DNA of 64,000 bases from Heligmosomoides polygyrus polygyrus (Eukaryota; Nematoda; Chromadorea; Rhabditida; Heligmosomidae): the NCBI GenBank assembly GCA_947396885.1, contig OX377206.1, forward strand, positions 15,809,466 through 15,873,465, read 5' to 3'. The number at the start of each line of letters is the position of its first letter. The first letter of the stretch is position 1. Positions 1 through 10,725 of this stretch are shown piece by piece. The notes under the pieces are model-generated. The model made no database searches. It worked only from the letters and a program-made list of their open reading frames with translations, and was not told the DNA's origin. Made by a program: the position numbers and the translations under genes.

Positions 1-206
1 TCCAGGATCGTTAAATTGGTTTTCGAATGACCTCAAAACGGCAAAACACTGTTCTGTATGACTTGCAGTGGTTGGCCACGTATAGACCGATTTCGCATTC
101 AAATCAACTCGGCGACATCCCGCTGTAGTATTAGGTTGTAAGGGAAGTATCCGCTACTTGTGCAATTTTTTTGCAATGAATTTCTCTTGTTCCATGCATA
201 CAACAA

Positions 207-1790
207 CTAGCAAACATATGCACCATTATTATTTACAATATATTTCCATTTGTCAGATAATTTGTATTAAGTTGTCACATAAGTTCTGCCCGATTACGAT
301 AGACGTTACTTTGTTATAGTTTTTTTTACGAACCGAGAGCATAATTGTGTATAGTTTGTATACCGTTTTGTAGCGCTTGTTTCGCTCTATAAATCTCACA
401 ATATTGCTTTTAAAAAGTCGTAAACATAGCATCGTTTTGTGCTGGACAAAACCATGGAAAAATGCACTTCCGGATATTACTGCTTCGTGAGTTCAAACTT
501 GGTGTGAGTTTTCCAGTTTCCCGCTTATTCGTCGGACCTAGACCTGACAGGTTTTTCATCTTTCCAAACATCTCCCTAGTTTTCTTGAGTGGAAAATCTT
601 TTCCAACATAACAGATATCGCAATTGCCTCTAAGCGTTTCACTGGTTCTAGGGATTTAGATTTCTTCCGAAATGGAATTGAGGCTCTTGCATATCATTGG
701 GAGAGGTGCATTGATTGAAATGGTTTCTACTTTGGCCAACCAACTTCATTTTCAGCCGAGATATTACAACGTAAATTTACCGTCGAAAATCGGGCAGAAC
801 TTGTGTGACAACCTAATGGATCCCGCTTGTGTAGAATTCCTGGGCTTTTGACGAAAAAAAAAAGATCAGCAAAGAACTTTTCATGTTGCTCCTTGTCGTC
901 AAATTATTTCTCCTGCAAATGGTTAGACAACGAAAGAAACGGGTGGTAGTCCGTTGGAACAAGGTCCAGTGAATACGGTGGGTGGGCCAGAACATGCCGT
1001 CCGAAACATTGCAGTTTTTTCGGAGCCTCCCTTGCAACGTGTAGACGCGCTTTGTCGTGAAGTAAGAAGGCCTTGTTCTGTTTTCCGCGGAGGGCTTCTT
1101 CAACGCCATCCAACTGCCTGCAGTAGACATCGCTAGTGACAGTAGTGTTTGCAGGTGGCAGCTCATAGTATGACTCCTTTGCAGTTCCACCAGACACTGA
1201 GAATCCCCTTTTTTGGATGAAGTTCCAGTCTTGTTGTGAGAATTCCTGCTTCGCCGCGACTGAGCCAGCCACTAACGCGTTCGCGTGTGGTTAACGTAGA
1301 CTACCTACTTTTCGTCACCAGTGACCAAGTTCTCCAGCCAAGAGGAAATCCGTTCGAAAGTTAAGTTCGTGCATGCTCCTCTGCGCTTCTGAAGCTGGTG
1401 GCCGCTAAGATCATGTGATATCCCTGCGCCATAACTACATACATGTCTTCCCAAGGCCACGTAGTTGACCAGCTATGGCGAGAGACGGCACTTGAGCTCT
1501 CATGCCAGCTCACGGGTACTACGCTGGGGATCTTCTTGAACCGTCTCCAGAGGGCGCTCCTCATGCACTACAACTGACCTTCCAGTCCGCGGTTATTCGT
1601 CAAGGTTGAAGTTCCCGTTTTTAAACGTCCGGAGCTAATCTTTTGCTGCGTCGTACGACACAGTGGAAGATCTCATCGTTTCACAAATGTTCCTTGCTGC
1701 ATTGCTTGCGTTCCTGAATTCGTAGAGCAGGAGCAATCGAACCTGCTTAGCGTCGACGTCGATTTTACCAGTCACATTCGTCACGCAATA
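207..1790 (-). pseudogene. Mariner transposase pseudogene (interrupted)
   Basis: Minus-strand pieces in order are about 1620-1790 (N-terminus, to SYDAAKD), 1361-1564 (shifted frame), 904-1272 (DNA-binding and catalytic part with HDKARLHVA) and 813-900 (AQEFYTSGIH). After the 550 bp insertion the C-terminus resumes at 264-207 (KLSDKWKYIVNNNGAYVC, then stop). The last two pieces join at a typical mariner GIH-KL position with a one-base frame offset. Not functional. Confidence 0.72.
267..816. mobile_element. MITE-like element inserted in the mariner transposase
   Basis: Inverted ends TTAAGTTGTCACATAAGTTC (267) and its complement ending GTGTGACAACCTAA (816) enclose 550 bp without a transposase. 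The sequence before it is TA. The flanks are two halves of one mariner gene, which dates this insertion after the mariner. The mariner-type TTA(G/A)GTTG ends suggest mobilisation by a related transposase. Confidence 0.8.
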
Positions 1791-2333
1791 GCAAAAGCAC
1801 GACAATAGTGCTATGTTTAGGCCATGAGTCAACCTATGTATACAGATATATTGTAGAATATACATATAGAAGGTTTCCGAGCACCTAAAGAGAATGCAGC
1901 AAAATGCCAAACTGAGTCGTGGGAACATTTTTGAACCGCCGAATACCATTAGCTTCTCTATTTGAAGAATGGCCACTCATCATTCAAAAATATTTGTTTA
2001 TTTATTTGCTTAAGCCATAGACAAATGTCTAGCAAGGAGATTGTAAGAGAAAATAAGCGGAAACGAGCGGTGGTGAAGTAACCGACAGCAATGTAAACAA
2101 CAGAGAACAACAATTCTTGATGTTACGCGTATTTATAAATCTTCTACAGGTTTGAGCAAAGATCTTTTCCAAGATCTTTATCTTTATCATTACGTTTACG
2201 TTTGGGGACGCAGGTCATGACTAGGCGAGTCATGGCGAGATCTAGACCTCGAAACAAAACACTTGACAGCTCGCAGAACATCGTATACCAAGCACTAGTA
2301 AACTTCAACGGAATTACAACATAGTATAAGATA

Positions 2334-2629
2334 AAAGGATAAAGGATAAAGGACGGCGTTACTCAATCCCTTCTGGGATGCGCCAGCGCATTCTACTTCT
2401 ACGGGATGTCGTGGAAGCGACATGAATGCGTATTTGGCCATAAAATGACTTGCGGTGGCCAGCCGATGAACGAGTCAGCGCTTTACCCTTCCCAGACAAG
2501 TCTGGTACCAATTCACCGACCCCGGAGGGATGGAAGGCTTGGTTGGCCTGGGCGGGAAATCCGAACCAGGAATCTGGTATCGGGTGCACGCGACAGTCGC
2601 GCCTCCTCCGACTGCGCTACACGCGCCCT
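2334..2629 (-). repeat. tRNA-derived SINE, full-length copy 1
   Basis: Read on the minus strand it starts GGGCGCGTGTAGCGCAGTCG, where TAGCGCAGTCGG is a Pol III A box. About 50 bp on is GGTTCGGATTTCC, a B box. It ends with repeated CCTTTAT near GACGGCG. An exact 13 bp target duplication (ATAGTATAAGATA) flanks it at 2321-2333 and 2630-2642, so it is an intact retroposed insertion. Open frames inside are not genes. Confidence 0.85.
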
Positions 2630-2642
2630 ATAGTATAAGATA

Positions 2643-3712
2643 CGCTGGAAAATTCCGACAGAAATGCATGGCAGTGCAGGAAACATGGAAATTATACTGC
2701 GATGACGAACTGATTTCATCAGGAAACCACTATGTGTCTGCGCCAAGAATCAGTTTTTAAAGGCAAAAGCGGTAGAGAGAGAATGTTCTCATTGAGCAGC
2801 TTGCTGAATAACGGAAACTCTCTTATGGAAAAACACTGATGACGAATCTGTGACCCTGCTGCAGGTAGAATTTATGGAGAATTCAATAGGTTAAGAAGTC
2901 AGCTCCAATTTGCATTGTCCATATGGTCATTCCCCTTCTTACCCAAATCGAAGCCTGCTGCTCCCCACCAATTTTCACCAATATTCTGGAGACTGGTCGC
3001 TTAGCAGTCGTTATACGTCAGAGTAAGCGACGTTCTCCGGTGACGTGACATTAGAGTCTTGAGTGCGTAATGTGCCTACGGAAGAAGCGAATTCTAGAAC
3101 TCCGATGATTGATGAAGAATAAGACTTCAGGTAGACTTGGTCAGCAGTGGTGCCTAACGCATACAATGGCCAATTCAAGCTCACAGCCCATTACTGTTCC
3201 AATATTCAGGAGCACAGACTTTGACTCAGAAGTCTCCTTAGAGAACCAACTGTGTGGCCTTAAACCGGCTGCTCCTGTCTGGTAATCGTGCATATATGAC
3301 CCGTTGTTCAGAAAAGTAAGCAGTTCTTTGTCTGCGGAGCAAAGCTGCTACGCGTTTCTCGATCACGACTTCTTTCAATTCTCCGTGGTGTTTTCGACAG
3401 TGTAGCGGAAATGAGAATCTTTTGGGAGTATTCGTGGAAATGTCACTCCAGCGCCGCTGACACCTGCTGTCTTGGCAGTTGAGAGGTCCGTCAGCTCACC
3501 TAGTCGCTCGCAGCTCAAGACGACAAGTGCTAGTTCGTGTGGGTCTGCGCTGATGGAGTACTCGACTGACTTTCGTGACGTCAAAGTGCATTCACTCGAC
3601 TGAAAAGAATCGGTCGTTCAGTAGGGCATTGAGCAGAGCAAACGTGTTGTTCCCGAGTTTCACAGGCACTTTGCATGCACAAAAGTCTGGAACAAACTAA
3701 GGAAATGTTGGC
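2643..3712. other. No recognisable feature
   Basis: About 1.1 kb of mixed-composition DNA with no repeat family shared elsewhere in the window and no convincing exon. Confidence 0.5.
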
Positions 3713-3862
3713 GATAATCAGTCCTTTTGTGGGATGCGCACTGCGTTCGACTTTTATGGAATGTCGCGAAGGTACCTCGCCTATTCACAGAATGGCTTCC
3801 TATGGAGAGTCGATCAAGAAGACCATCTACGGCACTAGGCTCCGTACGGTACGAATTCACTG
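3713..3862 (-). repeat. SINE fragment (3' part)
   Basis: The stretch with GGGATGCGCACTGCGTTCGA and GGAATGTCGCGAAGG matches the 3' half of the SINE on the minus strand, clearly diverged. The tRNA-like head is missing. Confidence 0.5.
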
Positions 3863-4179
3863 ACTAGGAGAATGGAAAAAAATTGAAAATTGAAAATTTT
3901 AACCGGCAAAGAGCCTATTTCCTAAGTGAGCTGAAAATTGGGGGCCTAGTCTTTTCCTTGCGTATTCATAATTTGTTTGGCGCCTACATAATGCACCAAG
4001 CTTTCAAGCTATTGCATGCAATTGACTAAAATATACGGTTGGGGTTATTCTGTCTGTTTCGGCACATTGTGGAGGCAATTTTAATGTGTAGTTAGCCTAT
4101 GCAATGACTTGCGGTGCCTATTTGGTAGACAAGTTACAGCCATATAACGCCCAAAAAGTCTGCTACGAATCGCCGACCC

Positions 4180-4640
4180 GCTAGGTATAGAAAGCTTGAT
4201 GTTGGGCTGGCGGGATCCGAACCCTAATTCGATTGGGAGTGCATTCAAGTGTATGCACCGCCTTCGACTGCGCTACATGCGATCTCAAGAATTACTGGCG
4301 AATATTACTTCTCAGCATTATGAAAAACATCAATGCTTTTCGAGTCCACCAAGTCCGGCGCCGATAGGGAAAAAACAAAGAACGATATTTGTCGGTCCCT
4401 CTTTGGAATGCGCCTCGCAATCTATTTATGTGCGATATCCTGTGGGCTAGTTGGAAACGTAAATGGATAGCACAATAAACTTCAGAGCAAGCCGAAGAAG
4501 AAGTCGGCGTGCTAAACCTTCCAGACAAGTTTGAATATTGAAGGTTTGGTTGGCCTGGGCGGAACTCGAACTACTAAGGATTTCTATTCGGGGGTGAACG
4601 CGAGAGCCGGCATTTCTTTCAACTGCGCTATCAAGATAAT
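4180..4640 (-). repeat. Two diverged SINE copies in tandem
   Basis: A tRNA-like head at 4200-4290 (GCGGGATCCGAACCC, ACTGCGCTACATGCG) is followed by a second, longer copy at about 4385-4636 (GGTTTGGTTGGCCTGGGCGG, AACTGCGCTATCAAG). Both are on the minus strand and much older than the copy at 2334. Confidence 0.55.
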
Positions 4641-5159
4641 GGAATCTGCTGCTTGAAGTGAGGACTGAGGTGAGGTACTTTTAAGAGACGGCCACATTTT
4701 AAATAGGTATTGTCTGCTTACAAATGCTGGGAAATAATCAATATATAACCCAAACATTTTTGGGAATGAACATACTCATCAATACAAAGGTGTGTGTGGG
4801 TTTGTCTGTACTTATTATACACATGAAATGCAAGGCGCAGATCATGTTAATTCCTCGAAAATTGTAAATAGGAAAAATAAAATAAATCTAAAATAAATAG
4901 TATGATATTAGTTGTGAAGGCAATTATATCATCATACGTCTGCAGGTGGAGAAGTTTAAACAACCATGTCCAGAGTGCTTCTACATATATTTCAGAGGCG
5001 CACTGTAGTCTCCATATCAAGCAACCGAAAATTATTTATTTATTTATTTATTTATCCATTCGAAGCACGATTATGATTCACGCATAGAAAGGCAAAACAA
5101 ACAACCAAGAACAAAACGCTGTCACACGTTCGTAAACTACGATCACATTTGAAAAGTTC

Positions 5160-5704
5160 AACGAGCAACAGCTCTACTCTAAGCGTGTGTAGGCATTGTC
5201 ATCATATCGTCATATCTACCAAGAAGCAGGTTCAGCTCCGTAAGACTTCTGTTAGTTTAAAAAGCTTTTGTAGGTCTTCACATTGCAACTGGGGCACGCA
5301 GTTTGATCTTTCCTCTGGCGGATCTTGTCAGCTCCCCAGCTCCCCATCCATGAATTCTTCTATGTCATTGTTCAGCTTTTGATTAAAACTTCAGCCAACA
5401 TGATAAGATCTGTTCTTTTTCGCCTGCTACTTAGTGAAGGCAGGGCAAATAGTTAAGATCTCGGACACCCGTGAGGAATCACGTCATAGCTCATCGAGAA
5501 GCGTCTCATCATCAGTTTTCTGGTGAAGCTGTTCTGAGTGCTTTCAAGAAGATCGATATTTTTCTTTTTGTTTGAAGTAAAGACCGCGGTTACCGATTGT
5601 ACGATTGGCCTTACATTGGTCTTGTAGTCGTGGATGTTAGCTCCCGGAATATTTGACTTCAAGGCTTGGAATAGGCTATATATGAGGTATTTTGCTTTTC
5701 TCAA
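5160..5704 (-). pseudogene. Non-LTR retrotransposon reverse transcriptase fragment
   Basis: The minus-strand peptide at 5704-5453 contains YKTNVRPIVQSVTAVFTSNK, then KKNIDLLESTQNSFTRKLMM, the C-terminal thumb pattern of CR1/Jockey-type reverse transcriptases. In shifted frames downstream come LPSLSSRRKRTDLIMLAEVL and further matches to about 5160. Stops and frameshifts show it is dead. The upstream catalytic domain is absent; a fold-back element begins at 5790. Confidence 0.72.
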
Positions 5705-5789
5705 TAGAAGGCTAGAGTTTTCGCTGAAGGAAAGATTTTTCGTGATTATGAATAGTTATGAAGATATAGTATATATTAACAAAGATATA

Positions 5790-6347
5790 TTAGGTTGGCC
5801 CATAAGTCTCCGCCGTTTTTCAACAACTCATTGCGGATTTCTCCGGCGGTCTCTTGCAAAGCGCTGTACCTGAATATTTTCACTTTTTAGGTCGTTAAAG
5901 TGAAAAGTGGCCATCTGACCAGTCGCTTCTCTCCGCTTAGATTTGTATTTTTTTGCGCAGTTTTTATAGCATTTGGGAGACAATACTACAAGAATATTGT
6001 TGGTTCTATTTGATCATTTGTCCTTTATTGATTTTTAGGTCATCAAATTGGGACGATTCTTGTAGTAATTAACATTGCCTTTCAAATGCTATAACTAACT
6101 GCGCAAAAATTCCAAACTTAAGCGTACAGAAGGAACTATCGGCGATGGCCATTTTTTCACTTTTTCACTTTTCACTTTACCGACCTAAAAATTGACAAAA
6201 TTTAGGATAAAGAAGAAATGCAGTACAGGTTCTGATAGAGCAAATAATTTTCTTTGGAACGCTTTATAACGATGCGCATGAGACCGCCGGCCAAATCCGC
6301 AACGAATTACTGAAGAAAAAACGGCGGAGACTCATAGGCCAACCTAA
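5790..6347. mobile_element. TA-flanked fold-back element (TTAGGTTGGCCCATAAG ends)
   Basis: The left end, TTAGGTTGGCCCATAAGTCT, and the right end (...GACTCATAGGCCAACCTAA) are inverted. Pairing continues inward through CCGCCGTTTTT and the GGTCGTTAAAGTGAAAAGTG / CACTTTTCACTTTACCGACC stretch. TA precedes it; the 3' TA has become CA. No transposase is present. Same family as 9267-11449 and 36321-37376. Confidence 0.82.
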
Positions 6348-6519
6348 CACTACATATATATAATAGACATAATAAATACAATAACTATAACTATAAAGAT
6401 CCGCTACCTTATTTAACTTAGGCCTAGTTTGTTTGAGTGCTAGACCTGCTGAATGCTACATATCCTCCTATACGATTTTTCTCATTTCTTCTCTATGTAT
6501 GTATTTAGCTTTTCTTCAG

Positions 6520-6732
6520 AAATGTTATGATCAGATGGCCAACGAAACCCTTTGGAGCATGAACCGGCAAAATTGTGGAGGCGCAGTCACTACTGTAGGC
6601 AACAGCTGGAGAGTGCATGGCGGGTACTATGCGTACGAGATGATGCATGACATTTCAACGCGAACAGAAAAAGTAGTGGCTGATCGTTTGTTGAGCCCAG
6701 AGGAGAGATGCGGTGATCCGTTCAGGAAGTGA
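6520..6732 (+). CDS. Unrecognised exon-like segment (possible terminal exon)
   Basis: A pyrimidine-rich acceptor (TTTTCTTCAG) opens a 70-codon frame ending in TGA. The peptide includes KCYDQMANETLWSMNRQNCG, HGGYYAYEMMHD and EERCGDPFRK; three cysteines and balanced composition look like real protein. I do not recognise the family and could not find partner exons upstream. It may be the last exon of a small gene or a relic. Confidence 0.35.
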   Translation, partial: KCYDQMANETLWSMNRQNCGGAVTTVGNSWRVHGGYYAYEMMHDISTRTEKVVADRLLSPEERCGDPFRK

Positions 6733-7273
6733 TGCGCGTGGTCACGTAGGCTTTTGGGTATGCTTATTCCTCGTCCGTAGGGCTTTGGATGGCTGGTTAT
6801 CTTGCATAGCAAGAAAAGAAAAGCGGAGGTTTCACTGTCGAAATCGGATTATGGCTACTCATCGTCACCTTCCAATTTTTCCAGCGTTTAGATAATAAGG
6901 AGTGGTGTAAGAATAGCATAAACCTTTTCGTAAAAGGATGAAGATACATCGAACTTCTAGTTCAATGATTATCAGATTCAGGCATAAGCTCGTAGCGTTT
7001 TCCTCGAAGGGTTTTATTTAAGCGATAACTTTTTAATTGACAAACTGTTTTGTATTTATAAGAAAGCACATTTTCTACTTAAAAAACAGTTTTATTTGTT
7101 TTTTAAGGATAATTAGGTTTTTGTTATTCTTAGGATTGGATTACCCACGTGCAAAATCAGCATTTTCGCCTCACGTTAACGCCGGCCTTCATTTTTTCCT
7201 CTTCCTCATTGTGGAAGCGAACCAGCTGGGGTATTTATCTGGCTTAGTTGTTCTCCGGTTTTTGGCTTCTTTA

Positions 7274-7563
7274 AAAGGATAAAGGATGGAGTTACTCAAT
7301 CCCTTTTGGGATGCGCCAAACATTCCACTTCTACGGGATGTCGTAGAGACGACTTGAACGCGTATTTGGCCATACAATGACTTGCGGTGGCCAGCCGATG
7401 AGCAAGTCACCGCTCTATCCTTCCTAGACTATTCTAATACCAATTCAACGACCCCGGAGGGATGAAAGGATTGCTTGGCCTGGGCGGGAAATCCGAACCA
7501 AGAACCTGGAATCGGGTGCACGCGACAGCCGGCGCCTCCTTCGACTGCGCTAATCGCGCCCGT
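7274..7563 (-). repeat. tRNA-derived SINE, copy 2
   Basis: Same architecture as the copy at 2334, minus strand. The flanks repeat TTGGCTTCTTTA at 7262-7273 and TTGGCTTCCTTA at 7565-7576, a 12 bp target duplication with one change. Confidence 0.82.
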
Positions 7564-7814
7564 ATTGGCTTCCTTACTTGTGAAGAAATGGATGCTCTTA
7601 CTTATGTCATGCTAAGATCATCCACTGGACACGCGAATATAAGGCTATTTACCATTAATGTCCGTTGCGGGCCGAATCAGCAGTCATTCTGCGACATACA
7701 TCCTTCCTTCATACGACCCTAAATTGGGCTTAAAAATTGCATTTGCATAGAAGGAATTTGAAGCCAGGAGCCAACGTTTTTTTAAATGAATGGAGGTAAG
7801 TTTGAGGAACATAT

Positions 7815-8070
7815 CATAGTTGTGCCCGAATGAATATTCGAACATTTGAATTCGAATAATTCTACCCGAAATCAAATTTTCGTATTCGAATGTTCGAAGA
7901 AACGTGATTTTCTAATGTATTCGAATTTGACCGCTTGAAGAAACGCGATTTTCAAACGTATTCGATTTCGAATGTTCGAAAAAACGCGAGTTTCGATTTT
8001 CGAATAATCGAAAATAGTCGGTATTCGAATATATTCCGTTAATTGAAATTTTTGGGAGAGCACAACTATA
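7815..8070. repeat. TTCGAA-rich palindromic repeat
   Basis: Alternating TTCGAAT/ATTCGAA words and repeats of AAACGCGA(T/G)TTTC are bounded by ATAGTTGTGC on the left and GCACAACTAT on the right. Related blocks lie at 16850-16995, 31190-31440 and 34065-34210. No coding content. Confidence 0.65.
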
Positions 8071-9266
8071 GAACATATTTAGTAATTTATGCAATCAGTT
8101 AGACAACGAACCAGGCACTAGGTGTTGTATTTCCACTTTAAATATGCAGTTTCAATATGATGGGCTAGCTCACTGAATTGCATATACCTCAGTTTATGTA
8201 ATTCTGTGTGAAAGAGAAATAATTGTTGGAAGTGATCCTTCTTCAGAACCTATTTGAAATTAGAATGCATAACACGTTCCAAGAGCTCAGTAACGACGCA
8301 CTTCGTCCATCTATTTGGCTAAATGTGGGAGCACAAACTTAGGAAGCGTAGCTGTCGTGTGAACTCCGAATCGATTCACGGTTCAGATCTCACCTCAGCC
8401 AATATTGCTTGCCACCCAACGGGCTTCCTGTCCGGAGCAATGAAACACTGACTGAGTACGTCACTGTGTGAGCCGAATTTTACACATCCAGATTGCTTCT
8501 ACGGTTTGACATAGAAGTCGAATGCATAGCACGCACTACAAATGAATTCGGCATCGCCTATGCTTATCCTTTTTGTCCTTAAACTATGCCACTCACTTCA
8601 CTTAGGATTTACTATTTTCGTTTTTGATACCTTCATTATTCTCAAGCTTTTTATGATGGTCGGGTTGCACTAAAAAGTAATGCTAACGCATTGTACGCAG
8701 GTTTTGTCTATGAGCTACACCTGCATACTATGTACGTGCTTTGTAACGCGCCATACCTGCCACATATGTCATGTTATTTTTATTACGATTGCATAAGGCA
8801 AACGTTAGAGAAAGAAACAATACAACATTTGTTCACTGATACAACGAAAAAACAGAAACGCACATCAGCAGTCAAGAAGAAGTTTACTTGGTGCAAGGCC
8901 ATTAAGATACCCAGGAAAAATCGCGTCTATACAAGATGGTTTTCACACGGCTCTTCATCTGTCTTGGTGTTAGCAGGTACTGAATGCTTTTAGCAATTTT
9001 CGAGTAGAGGCTACATACCCGCTCTGTAGGTTAATGACATTGCTCGAGACCTAGATTTAGGACGAAGCATGCATACATAATTTGGCAATATGTTCCTCCT
9101 CTGGTGTGGGAAGTTTTCATCTTAAAGGATTTGCAAGGTTCGGAATCAGGTGTGAAATGCAGGAGCTTGTGAATGAGGCAGACATCAAGAACTTTGCGGC
9201 GAGATTCCAGAGAAGGAAGTCCAAGATATTTGTTTCTAATCGACGCCCTTGGTACTCGAGTATATA
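8071..9266. other. No recognisable feature
   Basis: The 100-codon frame at 8691-8993 is Tyr/Cys-rich and ends in a basic stretch. I see neither family resemblance nor convincing splice sites. Confidence 0.45.
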
Positions 9267-9734
9267 TTAGGTTGTCCCATAAGTCCCCGCCGTTTTTGTC
9301 AACGCTTCGTTGCGAATTTCGCCGGCGGTCTCTCGCATAGCTTTCGAAAGAAAATGATTTGCTCTATCAGAGCACGTATCGCATTTCTTTTTTCATCCTG
9401 ACTTTTGTCAATTTTTAGGTCGTTAAATTGAAAAGTGAAAAAGTGAAAAAGTGGCCATCGGCGCGGTAGTTCTCTCCGCTTAGGTTTGGAATTTTTTTCG
9501 TAGTTTTTGTAGCATTTGAAATAAAATGTTCTGCAATACAAGAATACCAGACGTTCAACGGCCTGCCGGCCGCCAAACGTCTGGTTGGGGCTTCGCCCCA
9601 AACCCTGAGAATAGAACACCCCGAAAGTCTTCCTCTCATCTATAGGCCTTCTCTCATTCATTAAAAAACTGATTTTGCTATATAGAATGGTATAGCGGAA
9701 TAGGGCAAAACAGATCCATCACCTTCACTGGACC

Positions 9735-10365
9735 GCCCTTAACTGGCCCCTTGTCACTGGTTCCCCTTTATTGTCAGCCCTTTTCTGGTTCACCCTTCAC
9801 TGTTCCCCTCCCCCTTCCCCTTCGATGGTCCCTACTACTGCTCCCACCTCTACTGGACCTCCCTTTACTGGTCTCCTCTTCGCTGGTCACCCTATCCTTC
9901 ACCGATCCCCATTACTGGTCTCACCCTCACTGGTTCTCCTTTTATTCATCAACCCATTGGACCACTCCTCCCCCCCCCCCTCACCGGTCCCCATTACTGG
10001 TATCTTCCCCCCCCCCCCCTCACCGGTCCCCATTACTGGTATCTTCCCCCCCCCCCCCCTCACCGGTTCCCATTACTGGTACCTTCCTCACGGGTCCCCC
10101 TTCGCCTGGTCCCCTCTTCACTGGTCAACATTCTACCGTTTTCATCTTCACTGGACCCCTCCTCCCTTCTTTACCGTTCCCCCCTTCATTGGACCACTCC
10201 TCCCCTCCTTCACCAGTTCCCCCTTCACTGGATCCCCCTCACTGGTCCCCATTGCTGGTCCGACCTTCACTGGTCCCACCTTTATTGGTCAACCCTTTAC
10301 CGGTCTCTCTACTGGAACCCCATCCTTCACCGGTCTCCCATTACTGGTCCCATCTTCACTGGTAA
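9735..10365 (+). repeat. Irregular TCACTGGTCCCC tandem array
   Basis: About 630 bp of short degenerate units of the type (T/C)CACTGGTCCCC, with C-runs of up to about 11. Long Pro/Ser-rich open frames here come only from the base composition and are not protein genes. Confidence 0.8.
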
Positions 10366-10369
10366 CACG

Positions 10370-10725
10370 TCGTCTGAATCCGGAATCCTTGCGCGACATC
10401 GGTGACACCACTTCCTATCCCGAACGCCAACGTCGGTGGCACGTGTTCTCAACCCGAACGTGCTTTACGCGACATCGGTGGCACGGCATCTGAATATGGT
10501 ACGCCTTTCGCGAGATCGGTGACACCTCTTCTGAACACAGGCACCTGATGAACGACGTCGGTGACATGTCTTCTCAAGGCAGACCTGCTTTGCGCGACAT
10601 CAGTGACACGTCGTCTGAATCCGAACACCTCTTGCGCGACATCGGTGACACCTCTTCTCAACCTGAATGTCCTTTGCGTGACATTGGTGACATGTCGTCC
10701 GTACATGGACGCCTGTCGACAACTA
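10370..10725 (+). repeat. 42 bp minisatellite (GCGACATCGGTGACAC core)
   Basis: About eight units with core GCGACATCGGTGACACCTCT. Neighbouring well-preserved units are exactly 42 bp apart. Because 42 is divisible by three, several frames on both strands stay open (LRDIGDTSSQPECP on +; RRGVTDVAQEVFGF on -). No evidence of expression. Confidence 0.78.

Larger units (their letters stand above)
131..1838 (-). mobile_element. Degenerate mariner element, split by a later insertion
   Basis: The left end is TTAGGTTGTAAGGGAAGTAT at 131, preceded by TA, the mariner target. A transposase reads on the minus strand from about 1790 to a stop at 207-209. It starts KIDVDAKQVRLLLLYEF, a mariner N-terminal helix-turn-helix, and includes LLHDKARLHVA and YSLDLVPTDYH around the second and third catalytic Asp. 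It is broken by frameshifts and by the insertion at 267-816. The right end is uncertain; a weak CAACCTATG at about 1830-1838 may be the eroded repeat. Confidence 0.75.

Noticed and set aside
2334..2760. Several 60-77 codon frames over the SINE copies
   Set aside because: The same frames recur in every SINE copy and on both strands; they follow the repeat, not a gene.
9751..10493. Two long Pro/Ser/Thr-rich open frames on the plus strand (204 and 240 codons)
   Set aside because: They overlap in different frames over a C-rich tandem array; base composition and repeat structure explain them.
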